Part shown: positions 18,974-26,811 of the stretch, one piece after another | Layout: every line of letters begins with the position of its first letter | Position numbering within the stretch: position 1 is the stretch's first letter | NCBI GenBank assembly: GCA_947453725.1 | Contig: CANGHH010000018.1 | Coordinates: 25,797-89,796 of the forward strand | Source: Betaproteobacteria bacterium | GTDB lineage: Bacteria > Pseudomonadota > Gammaproteobacteria > Burkholderiales > Burkholderiaceae_C | Direction: 5' to 3' | Length of the DNA: 64,000 nucleotides | Made by a program: the position numbers and the translations under genes | The notes under the pieces: generated by a model | What the model saw: only the letters and a program-made list of their open reading frames with translations | The model's database searches: none | What the model was told of the DNA's origin: nothing

Positions 18974-19678
18974 ATGAGTACACCCACCGACCCCTACGCC
19001 AGCTGGAAGAACTGGGCGCCCGCTGACTTTGGCCGCCACTCGCCCTACGACGATCGCTACTACCGCTGGCACCTGCAGCGCGCGGGGTTCGACCTGGCGC
19101 AGCCGCTGCGCGTGCTGGAGATCGGCTACGGCAATGGCCGCTTCATGGGCTGGCTGCGGGCCGGTGGCCACGCCGTTTGCGGCGTCGAGGCCAACCCGCA
19201 GCTGGTCGAGCGCGCGGTCGCTGCCGGCTTTGACGCCGCCGCCGATCCGGACCGCTTCAAGGCGACGGCGCCCTTCGACCTGATCGCCGCCTTCGACGTC
19301 CTGGAGCACATCGCCGTGGCCGACCTGCAGCCTTTCGTCGAACAGTTGCTGACGCGTCTGGCGCCGGATGGTCGGCTGCTGCTGCGCTTCCCGAACGGCG
19401 AATCGCCTTTCGGCCTGTGGATGCAGCACGGCGACCTGACCCACCTGCACGCGCTGGGGCTGTCGAAGCTGCGCCAGCTGTGCACCGCCTGCGGCCTGCA
19501 GATCAGCCACAGCGGCGAAACCCTGCCCTGGCGTGAACAGCCCCCATCGCGCCGGCTGGTCGCGGCGCTGGCGGCCTGGTCGCGTCGCCGCTTCGAGTGG
19601 CGGCTGCGCAAGATGTACGGCCTGCCGCGCGGGCTGGACCTGTCGCCGAATCAGCTGGTGGTGCTGACCCGCGCCTGA
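18974..19678 (+). CDS. Class I SAM-dependent methyltransferase
   Basis: A 234-residue methyltransferase. Motif I is VLEIGYGNGRFMGWL, the acidic ribose-binding residue is in GVEANPQ, and the post-motif FDLIAAFDVLEHI is typical of the Methyltransf_23/11 group that modifies glycans or small molecules. Its setting between two glycosyltransferase genes suggests it methylates a surface sugar; this is inference. Its last 28 bp overlap the end of the convergent glycosyltransferase gene. Confidence 0.85.
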   Translation: MSTPTDPYASWKNWAPADFGRHSPYDDRYYRWHLQRAGFDLAQPLRVLEIGYGNGRFMGWLRAGGHAVCGVEANPQLVERAVAAGFDAAADPDRFKATAPFDLIAAFDVLEHIAVADLQPFVEQLLTRLAPDGRLLLRFPNGESPFGLWMQHGDLTHLHALGLSKLRQLCTACGLQISHSGETLPWREQPPSRRLVAALAAWSRRRFEWRLRKMYGLPRGLDLSPNQLVVLTRA

Positions 19679-20934
19679 TCAGCCGGCGGGTTGCGGCTGA
19701 CGCGGGCGATGGCCTCGGCGTACTGCGCCAGCACATGCGGCCAGGCGTACAGGCGCTGCACGTAGGCCGCGCCCAGCTCACCCAGGCGCAGGCGTTCGGC
19801 TGGCGGCAAGGCCGACAGCTCGCGCAAGGCCACGCGCAGCTGGCGCCGGCTGCGGTAGGCCCGCCCGGCACCGCTGTTTTCCACGTGCTCGGCCAGCACG
19901 CCGCACAGGCCGTTGGCGATGACCGGCGTGCGCAGCAGCATGGCTTCCAGCAGCACCATCGACAGGCTCTCGTAGCGCGAGGGAATGACCAGCGCCGCGG
20001 CGCCGGCGATCAGCGCGTTGCGGTCGGCTTCACTGATGAAGCCGGTGCCGACGATGCGCGGGTCGCCGGGGATCTGCATGATGGCCTGACCGACCATCAC
20101 CAGCCGCGCCTTGGGGTCGCTGCGGGCGTGGGCCTGGAAGACGGCCAGCAGCTCGTCGCAGCCCTTGGCCACGTCGATGCGGCCGACGTAGATCAGGTAG
20201 CCGGGCTGCAGGCCGTAGCGCGCCAGCACCTCGGCCACGGCAGTGGAGCTCGGCACCTGCACGTCCATGCCCAGCGCCGCGACCACGGCCTTGCGGGTGT
20301 CGATGCCGTACATCCGCGCAGCCAGCTCGCGTTCGGCTTCGGTCTGGAAGATCAGCTCGCCGGCGCTGCGCAGCACCGTGCCGAAGACCGGCAGGTACAT
20401 CGGCTTCTCGTCGTGCAGCAGCGGCAGCAGGATGCTGCGCCGGCCCCAGACCTGCACACCCCGCGCGCTGGGTTCGTAGAGCGCGGTGTAGAAGATGACG
20501 GCGTCGTAGCGCTCGGCCGAATCGGCCAGGTGCCGGAGCAGGGCCTCGCAGTGCGGGCCCTGGCGGCGCAAGAAGTCGACGCCGTCGTGAAAGGGGTCGC
20601 CATTCGGCGGTGACACGCGCGGACCGGGCAGCAGCCCGAGCAGGTGGCGCAGCTTGAAGCGCAGCTTGTGGACCAGCGGCACACGGGCGCGTCCGATGTC
20701 GTTGCGCAGCGGCTGCGGGAAGCGCAGCACCCGCACGCCGTTGACCCGGCAGGGGCCGGGCGGGTAGGCCATCGCCCAGTCGGTGTAGTCGTGGGCGCAA
20801 CTGGTCAGGACTTCGACGTCGTACTGCCGGGCCAGCCTTTCGGTCAGCAGGCGCGCGTGCAGTTCGGCGCCGCCATTGATCTTCTCGCCGTAGCGTTGCA
20901 CGACGACAGCCAGTCGTTTCACGGGTGTGTCCAT
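19651..20934 (-). CDS. Glycosyltransferase family 4 protein
   Basis: A 427-residue GT-B glycosyltransferase. The N-terminus KRLAVVVQRYGEKINGGAEL is typical of GT4 enzymes, and the donor domain has YVGRIDVAKGCDELLAVF and the E-x7-E region ESLSMVLLEAMLLRTPVIAN. The ATG at 20934 (MDTPVKRL) is chosen over an upstream start because the conserved strand begins immediately after it. The 3' end overlaps the convergent methyltransferase gene by 28 bp. Likely part of the local surface-polysaccharide set with gmd; the sugar is unknown. Confidence 0.88.
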   Translation of the reverse strand: MDTPVKRLAVVVQRYGEKINGGAELHARLLTERLARQYDVEVLTSCAHDYTDWAMAYPPGPCRVNGVRVLRFPQPLRNDIGRARVPLVHKLRFKLRHLLGLLPGPRVSPPNGDPFHDGVDFLRRQGPHCEALLRHLADSAERYDAVIFYTALYEPSARGVQVWGRRSILLPLLHDEKPMYLPVFGTVLRSAGELIFQTEAERELAARMYGIDTRKAVVAALGMDVQVPSSTAVAEVLARYGLQPGYLIYVGRIDVAKGCDELLAVFQAHARSDPKARLVMVGQAIMQIPGDPRIVGTGFISEADRNALIAGAAALVIPSRYESLSMVLLEAMLLRTPVIANGLCGVLAEHVENSGAGRAYRSRRQLRVALRELSALPPAERLRLGELGAAYVQRLYAWPHVLAQYAEAIARVSRNPPADQARVSTTS

Positions 20935-20957
20935 GGTCTTCCAGTGCAGGCCAATGA

Positions 20958-21647
20958 CTAGCAGCCCGGCGGGGCGTCCAGCCAGCGCCATTGCCCGGGC
21001 GCCAGCTCGGCGCTCAGCGCCCATTCGCCGAAGCGACTGCGGTGCAGCGTCTCGACGCGGTTGCCGACCGCTGCCAGCATGCGCTTGACCTGGTGGTACT
21101 TGCCTTCGGTCAGCGTCAGCGCCAACGCGCAGTCGCCGGTGCGTTCAGCGGCCGCTGCGCGCACCGGCGCCGGGTCGTCGTCCAGCACCACGCCGTCGCG
21201 CAGGCGCTGCAACTGCGTCTCGTCGACCGGGTGCTTGGTGCCCACCTCGTAGACCTTGGCCACGTGGTGCTTGGGCGAGGTCAGGCGGTGGATCAGCGGC
21301 CCGCTGTCGGTCAGCAGCAGCAGGCCGGTGGTGTCCTCGTCGAGCCGGCCGATGGGCTGCATGCCGCGCAGCCGCAAGGGGTGCGGCAGCAGGTTCAGCA
21401 CGCTGGGGTGGTGCTTGGGCTTGCGCGAGCACTCGTAGCCGGCCGGCTTGTGCAGCAGGATCAGCGCCTTCGGCCAGTAGGGCCAGACGACGCCCTGGAC
21501 CTTGAATTGCAAGCCGGGCGCGCTGACCGGCGCGGCGGGGTCGTCCAGCGTCACGCCGCCGACCGAGACCTGGCCGTGGGCGATCAGACCCGCGCATTCG
21601 CGGCGGGTGCCGAAACCTTGACTGAAGAGCACGTCGATAATCCGCAT
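20958..21647 (-). CDS. rsuA: 16S rRNA pseudouridine synthase, RsuA family
   Basis: A 229-residue pseudouridine synthase. An N-terminal S4 RNA-binding domain (MRIIDVLFSQGFGTRRECAG) precedes the catalytic domain with the active-site aspartate in GRLDEDTTGLLLL, and EGKYHQVKRMLAAVGN near the end. The sequence follows E. coli RsuA (pseudouridine 516 of 16S rRNA) along its length, including KPAGYECS and LTSPKHHVAKVY. RluB, RluE and RluF share the fold, so the target base is not certain. Confidence 0.87.
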   Translation of the reverse strand: MRIIDVLFSQGFGTRRECAGLIAHGQVSVGGVTLDDPAAPVSAPGLQFKVQGVVWPYWPKALILLHKPAGYECSRKPKHHPSVLNLLPHPLRLRGMQPIGRLDEDTTGLLLLTDSGPLIHRLTSPKHHVAKVYEVGTKHPVDETQLQRLRDGVVLDDDPAPVRAAAAERTGDCALALTLTEGKYHQVKRMLAAVGNRVETLHRSRFGEWALSAELAPGQWRWLDAPPGC

Positions 21648-21728
21648 CTGCGCATTTTCACATCGCGCCCAGCGATCGCTGCCCCGCAGCGCCAGGCCCC
21701 AGACGAGTCACCGCGGAGAGTACCCAGC

Positions 21729-22694
21729 ATGAAAGCATTGATCTGCGGCGTCGGCGGCCAGGACGGCGCCTATCTGGCGCAGTTGCTCCTGGCCAAGGGC
21801 TACGAGGTCTGGGGCACTTCGCGCGACGCGCAGGTGGCCAGCTTCGGCAATCTGCAGCGCCTGGGCCTGCGCGGCCAGGTCACCACGCGTTCGATGGCGC
21901 CGAAGGATTTCCGCAGCGTGGTCTCGGTGCTGATGGACTGCCAGCCCGATGAGGTCTACTTCCTGTCGGCCCAAAGCTCGGTCGGCCTGTCTTTCGAGCA
22001 GCCGGCAGAGACCCTGGAAAGCATCACCATCGGCACGCTGAACCTGATGGAGGCGGTGCGCCTGCTGCGCCGACCCTGCCGCACCTACCACGCCAGTTCC
22101 AGCGAGTGCTTCGGCCATGTCGGCCGGGTGCCGGCGCACGAAGACACGCCTTTCGCACCGCGCAGCCCCTACGCCGTGGCCAAGGCTTCGGCGCACTGGC
22201 TGGTGCAGAACTACCGTGAGGCCTACGGCCTGTATGTCTGCAACGGCATCCTGTTCAACCACGAATCACCGCTGCGGCCGGCGCGCTTCGTCACGCGCAA
22301 GATCGTGGCCGCGGCGGCACGCATCGCCCAAGGGTCGCCCGAACGCCTGTCGCTGGGCCGGCTCGACATCGTGCGCGACTGGGGCTGGGCGCCCGAGTAC
22401 GTGCAGGCGATGTGGCTGATGCTGCAACGCGACACGCCGCGCGACTACGTCATCGCGACGGGCGAAGCGCATTCGCTGGAACAGTTCGTGGTCGCGGCCT
22501 TCGCCGGCGTCGGCCTGGACAGTCGGCAGCACGTCGACTCCGACCCCAGCCTGTTCAGGCCCACCGACATCGCCTGGAGCCAGGGCGACGCGTCGCGCGC
22601 GGCGGCCGAACTCGGTTGGCGGGCCACCTGCCACATGCCCGAAGTGGTGACGCGCATGCTGGCCGCCGAGATGGCGGCTGTGGCTGCAAGCTGA
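21729..22694 (+). CDS. gmd: GDP-mannose 4,6-dehydratase (extended SDR)
   Basis: A 321-residue NAD(P)-dependent sugar-nucleotide dehydratase that makes GDP-4-keto-6-deoxymannose, precursor of rhamnose, fucose and perosamine residues in O-antigens. The Rossmann motif is GVGGQDGAYLAQLLL. The catalytic region is HASSSECFG with YAVAK (Tyr-x3-Lys), and NGILFNHESPLRPARFVTRK is strongly GMD-like. The ATG at 21729 has GGAGAG 6-12 bp upstream and starts just before the first beta strand. It lies near two glycosyltransferases and a methyltransferase, which supports a glycan role. At 321 residues it is at the short end of the family. Confidence 0.88.
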   Translation: MKALICGVGGQDGAYLAQLLLAKGYEVWGTSRDAQVASFGNLQRLGLRGQVTTRSMAPKDFRSVVSVLMDCQPDEVYFLSAQSSVGLSFEQPAETLESITIGTLNLMEAVRLLRRPCRTYHASSSECFGHVGRVPAHEDTPFAPRSPYAVAKASAHWLVQNYREAYGLYVCNGILFNHESPLRPARFVTRKIVAAAARIAQGSPERLSLGRLDIVRDWGWAPEYVQAMWLMLQRDTPRDYVIATGEAHSLEQFVVAAFAGVGLDSRQHVDSDPSLFRPTDIAWSQGDASRAAAELGWRATCHMPEVVTRMLAAEMAAVAAS

Positions 22695-22706
22695 AGAGCG
22701 CGCCAG

Positions 22707-22738
22707 CGGGCCGGCGCGGTTGCCGCGCCGCCCGGTTT
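22707..22738 (+). terminator. Intrinsic terminator after gmd
   Basis: A GC-rich hairpin, CGGG-C-CGGCGCGG (22707-22719) with CCGCGCCG-CCCG (22723-22734), has a 3-base loop and one bulge and is followed by G then TTT. It stands between gmd and the convergent acyl-CoA dehydrogenase gene. The T run is short. Confidence 0.55.
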
Positions 22739-22745
22739 CAGACGG

Positions 22746-23873
22746 TCAGGCGAACACGCCCGCCGTGTCCTGCATGCGGCTGGACACCTCGCCCAGGTGG
22801 TGCAGCGTGTCGCCCAGGCTCATCTCGAGCATCGTCAGGCGCTTGAAGTAGTGGCTGGCGATGTACTCGTCGGTGCAGCCGATGCCGCCGTGCAACTGGA
22901 TGCACTGCTGGCCGACGAAGCGCATGCTGCTGCCCAGTTGCACGCGGGCCTGGCTGATCGCGCGGCGGCGTTGCTCGGTGGGCGTGCCCAGCTTCAGGCT
23001 GGCGTAGTAGCTCATCGAGCGGCCCAGTTCGAGCTGCATCTTCACGTCGGCGATGCGGTGGCGGAGGGCCTGAAACCCGGCCAGCGTGCTGCCGAACTGC
23101 TTGCGCGTGTTCATGTACTCGACGGTAACGGCGACCAGCTTGTCCATCAGGCCGACGGCCTCGGCGCATTGCGCGGCGATGCCGGCGTCCACCGCGTCTT
23201 CCAGCACGGCGTGGCCGTCGGTGGTGATCAGCACAGCGGCGCTGGCCCGCAGCGTGAGGTCGGCGGCGCGTGCGCCGTCCTGCGTGGTGTAGCCCGTCAG
23301 TTGCACCGCACCGCGTTCGACCAGGAACAGGGCGATGCCGGCGGCGTCGCTGTCGGCCCCGCTGACCCGGGCTGGCACGATGAAGGCATCGGCCTCGTCG
23401 CCGGCCGGCACCACGGTCTTGCGGCCGTCGATTTGCCATCCGCTGGCCGTCTGCACCGCGCGGGTGGTGACGTGGGTCAACAGGTAGCGCGCCGCACGTT
23501 CCTGCAGCGCCGGCACGACCATCGCCTCGCCGCTGGCGATGGCCGGCAGCCACTGCGATTGCAGCGCCTCGGGCGCGGCCGCCAGCAGGCGCGGCGCCAT
23601 CAGCGCGGCGTAGGTGTAGGGCGCGTTGACCAGGCCGCGGCCCAGTTCTTCGCTGACCACCATGGCGTCGATGGCGCCCTGGCCCAGGCCGCCGTGGGCC
23701 TCGGGCACGACCAGACCGGTCAGGCCCAGTTCAGCGAGTTCGGCGTAGACGGCGCGCGTCCCGCCACCGGCCTTGGCCAGCGCGTGGCGGCGCTCGAAGG
23801 TGAAACCCTTGTCCACCCAGCGGCGCACCGCGTCGCGCAGCGATGCCTGGTCGTCGGAGAAATCGAAGTCCAT
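22746..23873 (-). CDS. pimD: Acyl-CoA dehydrogenase, PimD-like small subunit
   Basis: A 375-residue flavoprotein of the acyl-CoA dehydrogenase family: N-terminal helical domain (MDFDFSDDQASLRDAVRRW), central beta domain, and C-terminal FAD domain with RKQFGSTLAGFQALRHRIAD and LHGGIGCTDEY. It resembles the small subunit of pimeloyl-CoA dehydrogenase and is encoded 2 bp downstream of a PimC-like gene, as in the pim operon of Rhodopseudomonas palustris. The pair probably oxidises a dicarboxylyl-CoA or other unusual acyl-CoA as a heteromer. The substrate is inferred only from pairing and sequence type. Confidence 0.82.
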   Translation of the reverse strand: MDFDFSDDQASLRDAVRRWVDKGFTFERRHALAKAGGGTRAVYAELAELGLTGLVVPEAHGGLGQGAIDAMVVSEELGRGLVNAPYTYAALMAPRLLAAAPEALQSQWLPAIASGEAMVVPALQERAARYLLTHVTTRAVQTASGWQIDGRKTVVPAGDEADAFIVPARVSGADSDAAGIALFLVERGAVQLTGYTTQDGARAADLTLRASAAVLITTDGHAVLEDAVDAGIAAQCAEAVGLMDKLVAVTVEYMNTRKQFGSTLAGFQALRHRIADVKMQLELGRSMSYYASLKLGTPTEQRRRAISQARVQLGSSMRFVGQQCIQLHGGIGCTDEYIASHYFKRLTMLEMSLGDTLHHLGEVSSRMQDTAGVFA

Positions 23874-23875
23874 GT

Positions 23876-25069
23876 TCAGGCTCCCAGCACGGTTTGCGCA
23901 ACGATGTTGCGTTGCACTTCGTTCGACCCGCCGTAGATGGTCGTCTTGCGCATGTTGAAGAAGGTGCCGGCCAGCGGCAGCAGCGTGGCCGGCATGGCCA
24001 GGTCGCCCTGCCAGCCCGCGTCCATCGCCTCGTCGACCCGGGCGCGGGCCAGCGGGCCGGCGGCCTGCATCATCAGTTCCGAGTAGCGCTGCTGGATCTC
24101 GCTGCCGCGGATCTTCAGCAGGCCGGCCACGTCGAGGCTCTGCTTGCCGCTCTTCTCGGCTGACAGCACGCGCAGGACCATCATTTCCAGCGCCACCACG
24201 TCGACTTCGAGCAGCGCAATCTGGTCACGGAAGCGGGTGTCGTCGTAGATGCCCTCGGCCTTGGCGATGCGCTTCAGCCGCTCCAGTTCCCGCTTGGCGC
24301 GGTTGACGTCGGCGATGTTGGTGCGCTCGTGGGCCAGCAGGTGCTTGGCGTAGGTCCAGCCCTTGTTTTCCTCGCCGATCAGGTTCTCGGCCGGCACCTC
24401 GACGTTGTCGAACCAGACCTCGTTGACCTCGGGCTCGCCGTCCAGCAGCACGATCGGGCGCACCGTGACGCCGGGGCTCTTCATGTCGATCAGCAGGAAG
24501 CTGATGCCGGTCTGCGGCTTGCCTTCGTTGCTGGTGCGCACCAGGCAGAAGATCCATTCGCCGTACTGGCCCAGCGTGGTCCAGGTCTTCTGGCCGTTGA
24601 CGATGTACTTGACGCCCGAGGGCGTGCTGACCCGTTCGGCCTTGCACTTCAGCGAAGCCAGGTCGGAACCCGAGCCCGGTTCGCTGTAGCCCTGGCTCCA
24701 CCAGACTTCGCCGCTGGCGATGCCAGGCAGAAAGCGTTGCTGCTGTTCGGCGTTGCCGAAGGCCATGATCACCGGGGCGACCATCACCGGGCCGAACGGA
24801 ATGACGCGCGGCGCGCAGGCCAGCGCGCACTCCTCTTCAAACAGGTGCTTCTGGATGGCATTCCATCCCGGGCCGCCGAAGGCCTCAGGCCAGCCCCAGC
24901 CCAGCCAGCCCTTCTGGCCCAGGATCTTGGCCCAGCGCTGCAGGTCGTCGCGCGTCAGGCGCAGCGCGTAGCGCACCTTGTGGCTGATGTCCGCGGGCAG
25001 GTTCTCGGCCACCCAATGGCGGATTTCCTGGCGAAAGGCGAGTTCTTCGGCGGTGAAGTTCAGGTCCAT
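23876..25069 (-). CDS. pimC: Acyl-CoA dehydrogenase, PimC-like large subunit
   Basis: A 397-residue acyl-CoA dehydrogenase. Visible are MDLNFTAEELAFRQEIRHWV, GWPEAFGGPGWNAIQ, WSQGYSEPGSGSDLASL (flavin/substrate region), and the C-terminal IYGGSNEVQRNIVAQ, typical of the large PimC/FadE17-like subunits. First gene of the pair with pimD. An imperfect 16-bp palindrome lies 42 bp upstream of its start, so repression by a TetR-type regulator is plausible; no such regulator gene is in the window. Confidence 0.83.
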   Translation of the reverse strand: MDLNFTAEELAFRQEIRHWVAENLPADISHKVRYALRLTRDDLQRWAKILGQKGWLGWGWPEAFGGPGWNAIQKHLFEEECALACAPRVIPFGPVMVAPVIMAFGNAEQQQRFLPGIASGEVWWSQGYSEPGSGSDLASLKCKAERVSTPSGVKYIVNGQKTWTTLGQYGEWIFCLVRTSNEGKPQTGISFLLIDMKSPGVTVRPIVLLDGEPEVNEVWFDNVEVPAENLIGEENKGWTYAKHLLAHERTNIADVNRAKRELERLKRIAKAEGIYDDTRFRDQIALLEVDVVALEMMVLRVLSAEKSGKQSLDVAGLLKIRGSEIQQRYSELMMQAAGPLARARVDEAMDAGWQGDLAMPATLLPLAGTFFNMRKTTIYGGSNEVQRNIVAQTVLGA

Positions 25070-25110
25070 GAAGGCGGGGCTCCTGCGGTGGCGGGTACAG
25101 CCCGCGGTTT

Positions 25111-25126
25111 TAGCACGACCGTTCTA
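25111..25126. promoter_or_regulatory. Palindromic operator upstream of pimC-pimD
   Basis: The sequence TAGCACGACCGTTCTA is an imperfect palindrome (TAG-n-ACG-nn-CGT-n-CTA, 12 of 16 positions symmetric), set in an AT-richer patch 42 bp upstream of the acyl-CoA dehydrogenase start. This spacing and shape fit a TetR-family repressor operator of fatty-acid or dicarboxylate catabolism genes. The regulator is not encoded nearby. Confidence 0.5.
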
Positions 25127-25196
25127 ATTTCGCGTGTCGCTGCTGGGACAAGGCGTGACGGACCGCGGCGCGCGAGGCCGGTCGGCGCGCGACCGT

Positions 25197-25700
25197 TCAA
25201 TCGCGGAAGTTGTTGAACGACACCGGCCACTCGGTGATTTCCTTGCGCAGGATGGCCATGGCCGCCTGCAGGTCGTCGCGCTTGGCGCCGGTGATGCGCA
25301 CCGCATCGCCCTGGATGGCGCCTTGCACCTTCAGCTTGCTGGCCTTCAGCGCCTGCTGCATCTTCTTGCCGGCCTCGGCGTCGACGCCGTTCTTGACCGT
25401 GACGGCCAGCTTCAGCTTGTCGTGGCTCATCTTCTGCGGCGTGCCGCTGAAGTCGAGAAAGCGCACATCGACACCGCGCTTGGTGAGGCGGCTGATCAGC
25501 ACTTCGCGCACCTGTTGCAGCTGGAAGTCGCTGTCGGCCCAGAGCATCAGTTCGCGCGTCTTGGGCGTGGGCGAGTTCAGGTCGACCTTGGCGCTGGAAC
25601 CTTTGAAATCGAAGCGTGTGCCGATTTCCTTGTTCGCCTGTTCGACGGCGTTTTTCAGTTCAACCAGGTCGGGTTCGATGACGGCGTCAAAGCTGGGCAT
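25197..25700 (-). CDS. yajQ: YajQ family nucleotide-binding protein
   Basis: A 167-residue protein with two RRM-like domains, recognised by [33 protein letters not shown] and the C-terminal [19 protein letters not shown] followed by [11 protein letters not shown]. Members bind nucleotides and some bind cyclic-di-GMP as regulators of virulence or surface growth; which applies here is unknown. The ATG at 25700 is the conserved start. Divergent from murB across 55 bp. Confidence 0.93.
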   Translation of the reverse strand: MPSFDAVIEPDLVELKNAVEQANKEIGTRFDFKGSSAKVDLNSPTPKTRELMLWADSDFQLQQVREVLISRLTKRGVDVRFLDFSGTPQKMSHDKLKLAVTVKNGVDAEAGKKMQQALKASKLKVQGAIQGDAVRITGAKRDDLQAAMAILRKEITEWPVSFNNFRD

Positions 25701-25755
25701 GGGCAGGTGCGTTCGGTGGACGGAGAGGGCCCTGAATATGCCCGAAAATGGCCGG

Positions 25756-26811
25756 ATGTCCGTGCCCATCCCCCCTGTTCCGCTCGACGTGCAGCACCGC
25801 GCCAGCCTGCGCGACCACAACACCTTCGGCCTGCCGGCCGTGGCGCGCACCCTGGTCCACCTGAAAAGCGAGGCGGACGTGCGCCGCGTCGTCGACCACC
25901 CCGATTACGGCCTGGCGCCCAAGTTCATCCTCGGCGGCGGCAGCAACGTGGTGTTGACCCACGACCTCGATGCGGTGGTGCTGAAGGTCGAGATCAAGGG
26001 CCGCCGACTGTTGCGCGAGGACGCCGACGCCTGGATCGTCGAGGCCGGCGCCGGTGAAAGCTGGCACGACATCGTGGCCTGGACGCTGGAAAACGGCTGG
26101 CCGGGGTTGGAGAACATGGCGCTGATTCCCGGGCTGATGGGCGCTTCGCCGGTGCAGAACATCGGTGCCTACGGCGTCGAACTGAAAGACCGCTTCGAGT
26201 CGCTGGACGCGGTGGATCTGGTCACCGGCCGCAGCGTGACGCTGGGCGCCGCCGAATGCCAGTTCGGCTACCGCGACAGCGTCTTCAAGCAGACCGGCTT
26301 CGGTGGCCTGGCGGGCAAGAGCGTGATCACCCGCGTCCGCCTGCGCCTCCCCAAACCCTGGCAGCCGGTGCGCGGCTACCTCGACATCGAACGCAAGTTG
26401 GCGGAGACCGGCCAGCACGAACCCGACGCGAAGACCGTCTTCGACTGGATCTGCGCGATCCGCCGCGCCAAGCTGCCCGACCCGGCCGTCATCGGCAACG
26501 CCGGCAGCTTCTTCAAGAACCCGGTGGTCACCCCCGAGCAGTGCCGCGACATCATCGGCCGCGACCCGGAAATCGTCCATTACCTGATGCCCGACGGCTC
26601 GATCAAGCTGGCCGCCGGCTGGCTGATCGACGCCTGCGGCTGGAAGGGCAAGTCGGTCGGCCGTGCCGGCGTCTACGACAAGCAGGCCCTGGTGCTGGTC
26701 AACCGCGGCGGCGCCAGCGGCGCGGAGGTGGTGACGCTGGCCCGCGCGATCCAGGAAAGCGTCTACGGGCGCTTCGGCATCCGCCTGGAGCCCGAACCGA
26801 TCATCGTTTGA
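25756..26811 (+). CDS. murB: UDP-N-acetylenolpyruvoylglucosamine reductase
   Basis: A 351-residue FAD enzyme that reduces UDP-GlcNAc-enolpyruvate to UDP-MurNAc in peptidoglycan synthesis. The FAD motif is [12 protein letters not shown], followed by [32 protein letters not shown] and the catalytic [12 protein letters not shown]; this is the longer E. coli-type (type I) MurB. The start is either ATG 25756 (MSVPIPP) or ATG 25738; neither has a clear Shine-Dalgarno. The 3' end overlaps the convergent kinase gene by 11 bp. Confidence 0.95.
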   Translation: MSVPIPPVPLDVQHRASLRDHNTFGLPAVARTLVHLKSEADVRRVVDHPDYGLAPKFILGGGSNVVLTHDLDAVVLKVEIKGRRLLREDADAWIVEAGAGESWHDIVAWTLENGWPGLENMALIPGLMGASPVQNIGAYGVELKDRFESLDAVDLVTGRSVTLGAAECQFGYRDSVFKQTGFGGLAGKSVITRVRLRLPKPWQPVRGYLDIERKLAETGQHEPDAKTVFDWICAIRRAKLPDPAVIGNAGSFFKNPVVTPEQCRDIIGRDPEIVHYLMPDGSIKLAAGWLIDACGWKGKSVGRAGVYDKQALVLVNRGGASGAEVVTLARAIQESVYGRFGIRLEPEPIIV

